Of a stretch of DNA of 64,000 nucleotides, positions 36,025 through 47,449 are shown one piece after another. This DNA comes from Carettochelys insculpta. Lineage: Eukaryota > Chordata > Testudines > Carettochelyidae. The translations under genes and the position numbers were made by a program. The notes below the pieces were generated by a model. That model worked only from the letters and a program-made list of their open reading frames with translations, was not told the origin of the DNA and ran no database searches. Each line of letters starts with the position of its first letter. Within the stretch, counting starts at the first letter, position 1. Where the stretch lies: assembly GCF_033958435.1 (NCBI RefSeq), contig NC_134138.1:6460001-6524000 (forward strand). The letters are read 5' to 3'.

Positions 36025-37920
36025 AGTAGGCATCCTTCAGTCTGCATAGACTATGGATCGTGCCCTTTAAAGTTTCAATTGAGGACTTCATTTACAGCAT
36101 CTGTTGTGACTATAAAGACCCACACGAGAGTGACAGTCCTTGCTGCATCTCTTGCAGATGTAGTGGGTGTCTGGCAAGTCCTTATTGTGCTTTGTGCGCT
36201 TGCTTCTCCTCTGCTAGCTGTCTGATCTTCACCTTGCCCTTCTGAAGGCCCTTGTGTAACCCCTGCCTCCATCTGCTGCGGTCGTCTATTAGATCTTCCC
36301 AGTTGTCCAGCTCGATGTCTACCTCTCTGAGGTCTCTCTTGCAGACATCTTTGTAGCGCAGCTGGGGGCGTCCGGGAGGTCTTTTGCCAGAGGCTAGCTC
36401 ACCATACAGGATGTCTTTTGGAATCCTTCCATCATTCATCCTGTGGACGTGGCCAAGCCAGCGGAGTCGACGCTGCCTGAGGAGGGTGTGCATGGTTGGG
36501 ATTCCAACTTGCTCGAGGACGGCAGTGTTGGTCACTCTGTCCTTCTATGATATTCCAAGGATGTGCCTGAGGCAGAGCAAGTGGAAGACGTTCAGCCTCT
36601 TTTCCTGGCGGGCATACAGGGTCCAAGTCTCGCTGCCATAAAAGGAGGGTGCTGAGGATGCAGGCTCTGTAGACTTGCATTTTGGTGTGAGTGTACAGCT
36701 TGTTGGTATTCCACACTCTCTTGCTGAGTCTGGACAGAGTTGTGGCCACTTTTCCGATCCTCCTATTTAGCTCAGTGTCCAACGACAGGGTCTCAGTGAT
36801 GGTGGACCCTAGGTAAACGAACTCGTGGACAACCTCTAACGTATAGTTGTCAATGCTGATTGATGGGGATTCAGCAACATCCTGACTGAGTACATTCGTC
36901 TTCTTTAGGTTGATGGTAAGCCTAAAGTCCATGCATGCTTTGGAGAACCGATCCAGCAGTTTTTGAAGCTGGTCTTCTGTGTGAGACACTATAGCAGCAT
37001 CGTCTGCGAACAGCATGTCTCTGATGAGGACTTCTCGCACCTTAGACTTAGCTTTCAGCCTTGCAAGGTTAAACAGTTTCCCATCGGATCTTGTGGGCAG
37101 CAAGATGCCCTCTGTTGAAGATCCAAAGGCATGCTTCGGAAGGAGTGCAAAGAAGATCCCGAACAACGTCGGAACAAGCACGCATCCCTGTTTGACGCCG
37201 CTCCTGATTCTGAAAGCATCAGATAATGCATCATCATATTGAATGGTTCCTCTCATGTTTTCGTGGAACGACTGGATCATCTTCAGTAACCGTGGAGGAC
37301 AGCCTATCTTGTGGAGCAGTTTGAACAGACCATCCCTGCTGACCAAGTCAAAAGCCTTGGTCAGGTCGATGAAGGCTATGTAGAGTGGTTTTCTCTGCTC
37401 CCTGCACTTCTCCTGCAGCTGCCTTATCGAGAAGACCATATCAACGGTAGACCTCTCTGCGTGGAATCCGCACTGCGATTTGGGGTACACCCTCTCAGCA
37501 ATCTTCTGGAGTCTGCCAAGGATGATGAGAGCGAACAGTTTACCAGTGACGCTTAGGAGGGAGATTCCACGGTAGTTGTTGCAGTCGCTTCTGTCTCCTT
37601 TGTTCTTATACAACGTTACAATGTTAGCGTCACGCATATCCTGTGGAACCTCACCCTCTTTCCAGCACAGGCACAGTAGATCATGCAGGGGTTCCAGGAG
37701 TGTGTCCACGGCACATTTGATTACCTCTGGTGGTATACCATCCTGACCAGGGGCCTTTCCAGCTGCAATGCTGTCGATGGCTGTCTTCAGTTCATCCACA
37801 GTCGGCTCTTGGTCCAGTTCATCCATTACTGGTAGGAGCTCGACGGCATCAAGGGCTGCGTCAACCACAACATTCTCACGTGAGTACAGCTCAGAGTAGT
37901 GCTCAACCCAGCGCTCCATC
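36025..37920 (-). mobile_element. LINE copy B: reverse transcriptase with C-terminal tail
   Basis: Minus-strand LINE of the same family as copy A, but longer. The 495-codon frame (37919-36432) starts near a WVEHYSELYSRE block and runs through GKAPGQDGIPPEVI, LYKNKGDRSDCNNYRGISLL, the motif A aspartate in AFIDLTKAFD, GVKQGCVLVPTLF, and the catalytic FADD box (37010-36999). An extra A near 36645 shifts the frame; the continuation (36535-36182) carries LRWLGHVHRM and the Arg/Lys-rich end. A further two-base loss near 36190 removes the zinc-finger frame that copy A keeps. The 3' end matches copy A from the first bases. At its 5' side it abuts an endonuclease segment. Confidence 0.85.
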
Positions 37921-39455
37921 TGTTTGCTAAGCTGTAATCTCTTTCAATTCTTCTATCAGTCTCTGAGACACTCGGGTCCAACTGTACTTTGTACAGACTG
38001 GTGCAATATCTCCTCCTTGCTCACGAGCACCTCTTCGCTCTCGTCGCTGATCACCATCAGCTTTTGCTGCCACTTCCTATTAATATTCCTCATCTTATAC
38101 ACCTCCCTGGTCTTAACATTCGCTGTAATGCCTCTCTATCTTCACACTGCTCCTCTAAACATTTCACCTTATCCTTACCTCATTGCATTTCACCCTATGT
38201 TACTGTTCCGCCTCTCGGAAACACCTCTTCTGATCTTCAACACTCTCTTCTCTTGGATCAACTTCAGTGTCTCCTGCGCAATCCACTTCTTATGAATCTT
38301 CTCTTCTGAAACAGTCTGCTCAACTGCCTCTTCTATAGCGATGGCTATCCCTGCAACACTCTTATCTAGGTCTTTCTCATAGCCGCATTCCCAATCTTCT
38401 CTTCAAGTGCTGCTCTGTACACATTCCTTATTTTCTTCCTTGCCTAACCTCACCATGTCTCTTCTTTTCTTAAATTGTGTTTTACACTCTCCCTTGAGCT
38501 TTATCTTGATGTTTGCAGTCACTAGACTGTTTACATCTGCTCCTTGGAAAGTTCAGTACAGCTGCAATGATGTTACCCATCCTCTTCTTATCAAACTCAT
38601 ATCTATCATGTTCTTGAACTTATCATTCGATCGCCATGTCCACTTCCTGCAGCCCTTTTGTTGGAATTTCGTGTTGCAGATCACCATCTCGTGCTCCGTA
38701 GCAAAATCTCTTGTAGTTCATCGCTCATTCGTTTCTTTCTCCACATCCAAACCTTCCATGACTCTCTCTCAACCTTTGTTATTGCTTCCAACCTTAGTGT
38801 TCCCATCTCCTCCGACAATTAACATCTGTCTCTTCAGTATCTCCTCAAATGTCTTTGTCACGTCTTTATAGAATAGCTTGATCTCTTCCTCTGTACTGTC
38901 CAATGCGGGTGCATACACCTGAATGACCGAGATGTTGAACGGTTTTGCTTTGAATCTTGCTATCATCATTCTTGCACTCACCATTTTTTAATCCTAACAA
39001 GGATTCCTTAGCAAAAGCGCTAAAGGAGCAAACTCCAGCCTCATGCTCCATTTTGTTCCCTGATCAAATGACTTTGCAACCGCACATCTCTCCTGATGCC
39101 GTCCAACGCGTCTCCACCACTCCAAATATATCACATCAGTATCTCTTCATCTTCTTCTGAAGCAGCTCTAATTTTCCAGTTGCCCAGTGTTTGGACATTC
39201 CACGTTCCAACTGATAGTGTGTGTGTGGGTTGTAATTTTCTTTCAGTAGCCAGCTTATCAACCCAGCCTTGATTGCTCCATTGGTACCGCAGACCTTTTT
39301 TTATCCAGACAACGTCCGAGCCAGCATCTTTTATCACTTATTCGCACTGGCATCAGATTTCACTCTTATTGCTGTTTCATGGTCAGCGCACCACCATTCA
39401 CCTGACCAATCCTCCTCCCTCATCCAGGCTTGGGACTGGCAAGGAACCCCCAGAG
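37921..39455 (-). mobile_element. AP-endonuclease segment of an RTE-like LINE
   Basis: On the minus strand, broken frames give an APE-type endonuclease in order: a VGTWNVQTL start (39337-39131 frame), a GVVETRW-like motif near 39100, then VYAPALDSTEEEI and a GDGNTKVG motif (usually GDWNAKVG, near 38790) in the 38984-38769 frame. Next come CNTKFQQKGCRKWTWRS near 38640 and an IKIKLKGECK-like linker near 38490. It ends near 37985 with DESEEVLVSKEEIL, a position equivalent to just before the start of copy B. It may be the 5' half of the same element or a separate family. Frameshifts make it non-functional. Confidence 0.65.
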
Positions 39456-39877
39456 GCTTCATGGCAGACAATTTTTTTTCCACAATACTTGCTTATTACT
39501 CTTGTACCGACCAGCACAGAAAAATGACAAATCAATATGGAGAAGTTTTATTACAGTAATGTTAGAAGTGTTCCTAGATGAATGTTCAAGAAATATTTAA
39601 TGTTTTCAATTACTCTCTCTCTGTGGCTTTTTAGCAGGCTGGAAGTTCCTGAACAGGAAAGTAAAAGTTAGATCCTGTGTAGCTTTGTATGCCCAGTAAC
39701 ATTTTTACCCCACGGCAGCCACGTGGGAGAAACTTTGATTTACAGACAAGCACTTTTTCAAAACATTACAAAGCTCAATGCATTTTTCAGCATGGAAGCA
39801 GTAAGTGATGGCTTCACACCGAGTCACCTTCAGCTGTGTTCAATACCTTCTCTATTCACTTCTTTTTGAGACTGTGG
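39456..39877. other. No feature recognised
   Basis: AT-rich spacer with short chance frames between the LINE and the next MITE. Confidence 0.45.
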
Positions 39878-39879
39878 TA

Positions 39880-40200
39880 CAAAGGTGATCCATTGTATTT
39901 CAGTACTGCAGGTGACAACCCCCTGACCTGTGCTGAACCAAAGAATTTGCCAGACCACAGGAGGTCAATAATGTCTAGCACTTTACCAACAGTTCCTCTG
40001 CTTACTGGGCTCTTAGAAGACATTTAGGGGTAAATTACAGCTAAACAAACAGTAGATAACACCAAGAGCCCAGAATGGGGGCTGAAAACAAAATTTTATG
40101 GGACTGTGGAACACATGGTCACACCCATAGTAAATGTATATCCAGCTAACTAAAATCATGACGGACCACAGATGTAGCCAGACGACAGAGGTTCAGCTTG
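39880..40200. mobile_element. Tigger-like MITE family 1, copy 2 (TA target duplication)
   Basis: Flanked by TA at 39878-39879 and 40201-40202; 321 bp. The interior block 'cctctgcttactgggctctt' and 'agacatttaggggtaaatta' match the copies at 32.7 and 43.7 kb. The left terminus is more worn (CAAAGGTGATCCATTG). Confidence 0.75.
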
Positions 40201-40202
40201 TA

Positions 40203-41301
40203 CGTTAATGGTAAGGTAGTGGGGAAGTCAAAGATAACAGCACAAACAAACTGAAGATAGCAAGTGCAAATTTTACTAACGTACTTTAAAAACATCTTAT
40301 TTTGTTTCCACACCAACACAACATTGGATTTCGTCTCATTGGATTGCATATGTTCATTGCTTTCACATGTTCATTGCTTTCACAAAACGATATATGTTAT
40401 ACCTCCTTTAAGACAGACAGCAAGAGAAGTAAAGTTTCTTCTCATCGATCACCCCCTCTAGATTCTAAATCAAGGCTGGAAGAATGAATTACTAACTCTC
40501 TGATGCTACACATTAAACACAAATGTGACTCACATATGTGAATGCTATTTATTTTTTGGAACTAGTGACACAGTGCAACCAAATACCTAATCGGCTGCCC
40601 ACTATCATTACTGCGAACAATCATCTTACCTTAAAAGCCTGACTGGTATTTGTTATCCAGCCATTTACCTTAGACAAATACAAGTAGCCTTTCATTCATC
40701 TATTATCCAAGTTTAACACCATTAATAATTCTTCTTTTGGTCGACTAGTTCCACACACCCTGTAAATATCCTCTATAATACACCTAGCAATGCCTCATCA
40801 GCATGTTTAATGTACCATTTATTTCTCTCTAAATGGTTTATGAAGATATTAACTGCCAGTGATACCTCTAGAACTTCAAGGATACCTGACCTTATAACCA
40901 CTGTAATGGGGTACAAGTCACACAGCAGAATGAGAATTGCACAAGCACCTTAACACATCAGAGTGACTGAGCAAACATCAAAAGACAAGAAATAAGATAT
41001 ACCCATGAACACAGAACACACAGAGGAAGTACTAGCGACATTCCAGCTTAGTAGTAAGGTGTGTGTAGAAGACGACAGCCTGCAGCTTGAGTGTGACACA
41101 TAAGAACCTCAGACATCTCATTACACAACAGTCAGAACTAGTTTTGTTCATCTTATGCCTTTGTATCTAGCCTTTAAAAGTCAAAAAAAAAGCCATCAAC
41201 TGAGCTATAGTCTCTATGCTCCCTACTTCTCATCAAAATTGTCTCTCCAGAAAAAGGAAAACTATCTAGTTAAATTTTACAAGGTTCCCAAAACTTGCAT
41301 A
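40203..41301. other. No gene seen
   Basis: AT-rich DNA with short frames. A perfect short duplication 'atgttcattgctttcac' occurs twice in tandem near 40350-40384. Nothing else is recognised. Confidence 0.5.
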
Positions 41302-41303
41302 TA

Positions 41304-41537
41304 CAGTAGGGGCGCAACATTCACAAGGGTTCGGTGTTCAGAACCCTTGCGAATATTGATTTTCATGAATACGAGGTGGCGGGGGCTCAGAGCCCCAGCG
41401 AAGTGGCAGCTGCCAGCCCTCCCTGCTCCAGAGCCCCAGGGAAGCGGCATTGGCCGATGCTCCTCACCTCGGAGAAGTGGAGCTCACGAATAATTGAATT
41501 TGCATATGTCACACTCGCAAATGTTGTGACCTTGCTG
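41304..41537. mobile_element. Short Tigger-like MITE (TA target duplication)
   Basis: Left end CAGTAGGGGCGCAACATTCA after TA (41302-41303). The right end on the other strand is CAGCAAGGTCACAACATTTG before TA (41538-41539); 234 bp. The interior is GC-rich with a GAGCCCCAG repeat (41389, 41431). No coding capacity. Confidence 0.8.
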
Positions 41538-41559
41538 TAAACCAAAAACTATTTAATTT

Positions 41560-42185
41560 TATCATAGAACTGAAAGAGATGTCTAGAGGCCATCAAGTCC
41601 AGTCCCCTGCACTCATGGCAGGACCATGCATTCTCTAGATCACCCTTGACTAGTCTTTGTCCAACGTCCTCTTAAAAATCTCCTATTATGGAGATTCCAT
41701 TACTTACAACACACCTGTTATTCATCCCAGAATGTGTGTTTGGGGGGCGGGGGGGGGGGGGGAACTCATATTTAGCTTGTGACCCACTGAGACTCCCTAG
41801 ATCCCTTTTCACAACACTCCTTCCTAGGCAGTTATGTCCCATTTTGTGTGTGTGAGATGGACTGTTCCTCCCTCAGTGAAGTACTTTGCATTTGTCCATA
41901 TTGAGTTTCATCCTGTTTAGCTCAGACCATTTCTCCAGTTAGTCCAGATAATTTTGAATTTTCAGCCTATCCTTCAAAGCACTTGCAACCCTGTCCAGCT
42001 TGGTCTCATCTACAACCTTTACAAGCATTCTCTCTATGCCATTATCTAAATCATGGAGGATATTGAAGATAACTGAGCCCTAAACTATTCCCCGTGGAAC
42101 CCCATTTGTTATGCCCTTTAAATATGATTGTGAACCACAGATAATTGGTTGGATAACCATTCCCAGAGAATAGTTATGTACCTAC
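41560..42185 (-). mobile_element. CR1 LINE fragment (antisense) with internal deletion
   Basis: It starts at the CR1 3' end ('tcatagaactgaaagagatg') and soon passes into antisense RT sequence ('ccctagatcccttttcacaa', 'cctccctcagtgaagtactt', 'ttccccgtggaaccccattt'), so several hundred bases of the element are missing between. A G-run (41742-41762) lies near the junction. Confidence 0.75.
41742..41762 (+). repeat. Poly-G run
   Basis: Twenty G residues with one C (41748). It lies at the deletion junction inside the antisense CR1. Confidence 0.9.
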
Positions 42186-42195
42186 CTAGTAACAG

Positions 42196-42515
42196 TCATA
42201 GAATACTAGAACTGGAAGGAACCTCGACAGGGCATAAGCCTAGTCTCTTGCTCTCATGGCAGGACCACCCAAATCATCCCTGACAGAGGTTTATCTAACA
42301 TACTCTTAAATATCTCCACGGATGGTGATTTTACAACTTCCCTAGGCAATTTATTTCAGTGCTTAACCACCCTGACAGTTAGGAAGTTTTTCCTGGTGTC
42401 CAACCTACACCTCCCTTGCTGCAATTTAAGCCCACTGCTTCATGTCCTACCTTCAGAGGCTAAGGAGAATAATTTGTCTCCCTCCTCCTCGTAACACTTG
42501 CAGCTTATAAGGATA
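42196..42515 (-). mobile_element. CR1 3' end (antisense)
   Basis: 'tcatagaatactagaactgg' through 'catggcaggaccacccaaat', 'cagttaggaagtttttcctg' and 'tttgtctccctcctcctcgt' reads as the CR1 3' end in antisense, beginning at the true 3' terminus. It is the inverted partner of the plus-strand copy at 42720-43046. Confidence 0.85.
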
Positions 42516-42719
42516 TATATTTGATTTATAGGCTTAAATATAGGCTTATAAGCCATCTATTCTCTTAAATCTTTCAGTTTTATTCTATTTTAGCAATAAA
42601 GCAAGGGGCCTACAGGGGATCACACTGTAAAATGTTAGCTTTAGCACTTTTTTTATACTTAGGGTAAGTGTGACTATGTAAAAATTTCTAGCCCTTTCAA
42701 CTTGGCTAATTTAACCACA

Positions 42720-43046
42720 AAGGTATCTAAAAGGGTGTCATAAGGAGGAGGGAAAAAACATTCTTTTTGGCCTCTGAGGATAGAACAAGAGGCAATGGAC
42801 TTAAACTGCAGCAAGAGAGGTTTAGGTTGGACATTAGGAAAAAGTTCCTAACTGTCAGGGTGGTCAAACACTGGAATAAATTGCCAAGGGAGGTTGTGGA
42901 ATCTCCGTCACTGGAGATATTTAAGAACAGGTTAGATAGATGTCTATCAGGGATGGTTTAGACAGTACTTGGTCCTGCCATTGGGGCAGGGGGCTGGACT
43001 CGATGGCCTCTCGAGGTCCCTTCCAGTCATAGTATTCTGTCATTCT
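42720..43046 (+). mobile_element. CR1 3' end (sense)
   Basis: Begins 'aggtatctaaaagggtgtca' and ends 'agtattctgtcattctatga'. It includes the terminal 64-codon frame (42767-42961, with [20 protein letters not shown]), shared almost unchanged with the 29.1 and 50.2-kb copies. Severely 5'-truncated. Confidence 0.9.
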
Positions 43047-43711
43047 ATGAAAGGGGACAGCATGCTGATGGAGAATACAACATTATCTTATGTGATATAT
43101 GAAGGTGCCAAAAAATACAATGGCCCTATTAGACTGGACACCCTGCTTTACTATAAAGTAGAAGCAAGGGTCAACAAGGATCATCACCTGCTACTTCAGC
43201 ATTCTAACAATGGATATCCATTTTAGGAGTTTGTCCATGAGCATGTTCAACAGGGCAGGTTTGTCCTGCATGTTCAACAGGGTGTCTTAGTTTAATATTC
43301 CAATCAAATATTCTCAAAAATCTTAGGGTGCAGAAGTCTGGTTTTGGGAGGCTGGGCTGACGTGACACAAAAAGGCCTATAACACCCGATGGCTGATAGC
43401 GAGAAAGCAGATTCCTCTTCCTCAAAGTAAAGTTCTTTCGTCCTCAAACTCGTTAGTCGTACTACCACTTCCTTAAAATTTTTCAGTTTCCAGTCTCTTA
43501 CCTCTCACCACCAGCGGAGCAAGGCTGGTCCTTCAACTCCCCAGGTCTTCAAGAAGGAGTGAGAGTATGGTGTTATACGAGGCATTTGCAGTTGTAAAAC
43601 TCAAGCTGCACATATGTAACAGAACGGGGCAACAATCCGTTGAGTCATGATGCGTTGTGGTGTGTGTTCATCACCTTAGGCATTTGATTGTGGGAGATTT
43701 AATACTGGTTG
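43047..43711. other. No feature recognised
   Basis: A short tandem 'catgttcaacagggcagg' and 'catgttcaacagggtg' pair lies near 43242-43280. There is no gene evidence. Confidence 0.45.
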
Positions 43712-43713
43712 TA

Positions 43714-44038
43714 CAGATTGAACTTCTTTAGTCCAGTACCCTCAGGTCCTTACCAGTGTCCAAACAAGAAAATTTGCTCAGCCACCGGAGGTCAATTGTC
43801 TAGCAGCATTACCAACACTTACGCTGTTTACTGGGGTCTTAGAAGACTTCTGGGGTACGTTAGAACTAAATAACAGCACAGAACACTGAGAGCCAGGACT
43901 GGTGGCTGTAAACAAACTTTATGGGAGCACAGGAAATGTGGCCATGCCCATAATAATTGGTCACCTGCCTAATTAAAATCGTGCTGGATTAAGTATGTTG
44001 CCGAATGAGAGAGTTCCAGATTAGAGACATTCAAACCG
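43714..44038. mobile_element. Tigger-like MITE family 1, copy 3 (TA target duplication)
   Basis: TA at 43712-43713 and 44039-44040; 325 bp. Shares 'attaccaacacttacgctgt' and 'gggtcttagaagacttctgg' with the other two copies. It is the best preserved of the three in its middle and has no transposase. Confidence 0.8.
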
Positions 44039-44040
44039 TA

Positions 44041-44689
44041 ATAAGAGTTGTTCTGGTTTGCTATTGCCCACAGTGTATGTGTGATTGCTGCAGGTACCAA
44101 TACCTCCCTCCAGCCATAGAGCTCTTTTAGCCTTTAATAGCTATAGCACAGGGTGAAGGGCAAATTTAGAAGTTTTTAGTGCAGATTGGTGAGCTGACAC
44201 CCGAAACAATATTCCTAATCAAATTCCCAACTCTGGCCAACACATTCTTTGGAGAGATGTGGTATCCAATATCCTCCCCATTTGCCACTAGGGTGTGACA
44301 AAATGATTGCCCCTCTGCGCATGCGCCCCACTACTTGGTGGGATGCACGCAAGGTGGCAGCAGCGGAGGCAGCCCCCACAGTAGTTCCCCTGGCACAGCT
44401 CCTGCAACTCCAGCTGGGAGCCACCTGGCTCCTTCAGCCCAGCGTGATTTCTCTGTGGATGCTGTTGCTCCAGATGGCAGCCACATGTCTTCTGCTGCCC
44501 TGGCGTGACGCAGTGCAGCCCCAAGGACCCCAGTCTGGAGCTGTGCGGCTCCTGTGACCCCAGGCTCCAGTGAGTCACTGAAATATACTGTTATAGCAGG
44601 CAGGGGTGCCTGTCTCTGGGGGAGGGGAGAGGAAGGACATTCATGAGGTGGCAGGGGGCAGGCTGTGGCAATTATGCAAGTATCATAAC
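44041..44689. other. GC-rich patch, no gene
   Basis: Overlapping frames at 44215-44578 on both strands come from a CAGC/CTCC-rich stretch (44340-44580). No domain is visible. Confidence 0.45.
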
Positions 44690-44890
44690 CACAAGTGTGT
44701 CGCTCCTTGAATCAGTACTGGACTCTGCTGTTTTAGGTACTTGAAAGCTGTTATGTCCCCTCTCACTCTTCTCCAAACTAAACAAACCCCATTCTTTTAG
44801 TCTTCGTTCATAGGTCACATTTTTTAGAACTTCAACCATTTTCATTGCCATTCTCTGGACCTTCTCCAATTTGTATCCATCAGTACTAGC
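44690..44890 (-). mobile_element. CR1 LINE fragment (antisense)
   Basis: The antisense blocks 'tcccctctcactcttctcca', 'aactaaacaaaccccattct' and 'ccattctctggaccttctcc' mark the region between RT and the 3' end of CR1. The minus-strand frame 44869-44672 is its remnant (RMAMKMVEVLKNVTYERRLK). Confidence 0.8.
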
Positions 44891-45065
44891 AGATTGGTCA
44901 TGCTCTATCTATCCTATTATGTTTTCATATTATCAGCCAAGACATTTTTTCTGGTAATGCCATTTCATCTCCAGCTCTATTCCTATATAGACATTTTGAG
45001 ATTTATTGCTCATTTCCTTCCTTTTGTTTCTCTCTTCTTTGTTTGCCCCTTGTCATTGTTTTTAG

Positions 45066-45242
45066 AGTCCCCATTTAGCCACCTGTACCTTTCCATTCCC
45101 GATACAAAGGCCTCCCAAGAGGCTCCATTAAAAGAAGGACCAGAATTGTATGATCCCAAAGTGGGCACGGCATTCGTTTCAACAAATGAAACATCATCTC
45201 AGGGACATACTCCCAGAGATCACAGGATTTCATCCATCTCTA
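45066..45242 (+). CDS. Candidate plus-strand exon (unproven)
   Basis: A strong polypyrimidine tract (about 45021-45063) ends in TTTTTAG. It is followed by 177 bp and a consensus GTAAGT donor (45243-45248). After two leading bases, 58 codons are open (SPFSHLYLSIPDTKASQ... to ...HRISSIS) and one base is left over, so the exon is phase-symmetric. Other frames stop. It does not overlap a repeat I recognise, and I do not recognise the peptide. It lies opposite to the minus-strand gene model, so it could belong to an overlapping gene or be a decoy. Confidence 0.3.
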
Positions 45243-47070
45243 GTAAGTTTAAAGACTAACATCACCATACTGGATCAAGTTTCAGTATTCTGCCTCCTAA
45301 GAAACCATTTGCATCAATTCCCTTAAAATCTAATTATCCTAAGTGTATACATTTTTAAATGGACTCTTGCCAACGGCCTCTATGTAGTGGATATTGCCCA
45401 CTGCACTTAAAGCCATAGGTTTAGAAGAGCCAGCTGCAGCAAGAGAATGTGGAGGATTCTTTATCTCTTTCCCCCACCCCCACCCCAGGTGTTTCATACA
45501 ATCTGGTAGTTTTGCCACCAAAGTAACTTCTTACGCATAACTGTAAGGCACAAGAACTCTCACCTTAAAACGTTTTGTTGCATATTTTCTCTGAGGAAAA
45601 AAAAAAAAAAGTGTTTGCCCCTTTCCTAATTGTTCTGGGGACAAAGCACCACCATTATATCTCTGGGTATATTTAAACCATAAAAATCTTGAACTACAAT
45701 AGTAGAAGTACTCGACTATGCACAAAATAGGCTTATCAAGGAATTACCAGGACAAAGAAATTCTAAATATAGGAACAGAAAAACTTAAGTTTATATACTT
45801 ACTCCTGTGAATGAGGATTTTTTACCCTCTTTGCCAGCCAGAATCTAATCTCACAGCCTTTGTGTTTAGCTAATCCTTCATTTGTTATTCAAGCCTTAAA
45901 CAACAAGCCAGGTAGCCCCTTCTCCATCCAAAGCAGATCAAAACCCCAGAAAGAGGGCATCTCGTGGTTCAGAATCTGAACTAATACAATCTAACTCTAC
46001 AGCCACCCAAGCCACAATGAAGTTATGTGGCCAGCTGTCTTACAGCACCTGCCAGTTTTACCCTCTGATATATATAAAAAACGTGAATGTTTTACTCCCA
46101 ATATGAACTAGAGAAATGTCTTCCCTAAAGGCATCCTTGGATAATGGTATCAATCATTCCTTTAGGGCAGAGGTTGGCTACAAGGAATTGTGTCCACACG
46201 AAAGCTTGAGCAATGATGCCCAATAACCAAGTTACAGGTTTAATGTCTCCTTGGTTTCCCTCAGAGTGAAGGAGAGGGAAATAACAAGGGCTATGCAGAA
46301 ACAGCTACTTTAATAGACAGTTACTTAAACTACAATGTAAGGTATTAGCTCCATTTTAAATCCACCAGGCTCTCTCCCCAGTCTAAAATGCTCCCGATCC
46401 ATCTAAGCACATGCTGGTCCTCAGTCTCAGAAGTAATACTAGTGTTCTCATGCTTACCCTTCACTGCACTCCCTCCAGAACCTTGCTCTTTTGCCAGCTC
46501 TCCCTGCAAGCACCAAAGAAGCCATTTGTTATACACCAGAACCTGACAACAAGGATAAATTTAGATCCTTCTTGGACTGTGTGACTACTATTCAAAGTCT
46601 GCACAGCAATTTGCTATAAATGTAGTTCCTCCATGTCATTTCCTAAAAAGAATGTGAGGTTTGAATGGGATGATGAAGACACATGCAATTTTTATCAGCC
46701 CAGCTCTTTAGCCCTTTTGAGAAGCAAACTATTGTCACAATAGATGCTTGTGCATACAGTCCTAATAGTCTTTATTCAGCTAAAACAATTGTAAGTCACT
46801 GTGACGGATGTCCCCCATACTTTATGAAAGCTGGGTTATGAATATAAACATGCACAACTCAGACGTGCTTTGGACAAAATACCTATTGTACCCTACCATT
46901 TTAGTGTTATAACCTACTGAATCTGTATTTCCTATTTTTGTGCATATGTCATTCTTGTATGTGAAGTTAGAAATATGAAGTGTATACCTGTTTATAGTTT
47001 TAAATATACTAATGTGGGCCATCATCCATGCCCCAACCCAAATGATCCACTTAATGACTAGTAAACAACA
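45243..47070. other. No gene firmly supported
   Basis: Mostly AT-rich. A 46-nt minus-strand decoy exon (46458-46503) has good splice sites but a phase that would stop translation if joined to exon 1. A-runs occur at 45597-45610. Confidence 0.45.
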
Positions 47071-47125
47071 TTTAAGGTGCTACAGGACTGCTTGTTTTTT
47101 TTGTTTGTCATGTAAGTCTAAAAGA
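47071..47125 (+). mobile_element. Penelope-like terminal fragment
   Basis: 'aaggtgctacaggactgctt', followed by a T-rich run, is the stem part of a Penelope terminal segment (compare 47508-47525). No partner arm is seen. Confidence 0.5.
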
Positions 47126-47449
47126 CATTGCTAGAAAGACATGTGACCATACCACATGGCACCAAAAGCCATTTTGATCTAGTGTTTTTCCATGGGATGG
47201 GGAAGAAGTTGGAGAACAAAGGTTTCCTGCCCCATGGGGAGGCTGTTTCAGCAGTAGGAACCTTTCAGCTCCTTTGTCTTCAGCTTACTTTGGAAACTGC
47301 CTAATACACTCTAAGAAAACAAAAACAAAAAAAAAAACTGAAAAGTTGTTGACCCAAGTTGGAGAAAAGAAACCCCTGTGGTTTGAAGATTTTACCTGAC
47401 ATGAGAACAGCTCTTTAGGGTAAGGATCTATATGCCATAAGTCCCTTAG
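47126..47449. other. No gene seen
   Basis: AT-rich with an A-run (47320-47337). It ends in the left target duplication TCCCTTAG (47442-47449). Confidence 0.45.

Noticed and set aside
38407..38871. 154-codon plus-strand open frame
   Set aside because: It is the antisense shadow of the AP-endonuclease LINE segment.
40350..40384. Tandem repeat as a CRISPR-like array
   Set aside because: Only two adjacent 17-bp units, no spacers; vertebrate genomic context.
41742..41762. Poly-G run as a regulatory quadruplex
   Set aside because: It lies inside an old antisense CR1 next to a deletion junction, with no promoter nearby.
46458..46503. 46-nt minus-strand exon-like segment with good acceptor and GTAAGC donor
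   Set aside because: Joined after exon 1 it stops translation within the segment. Short, unsupported and most likely a decoy.
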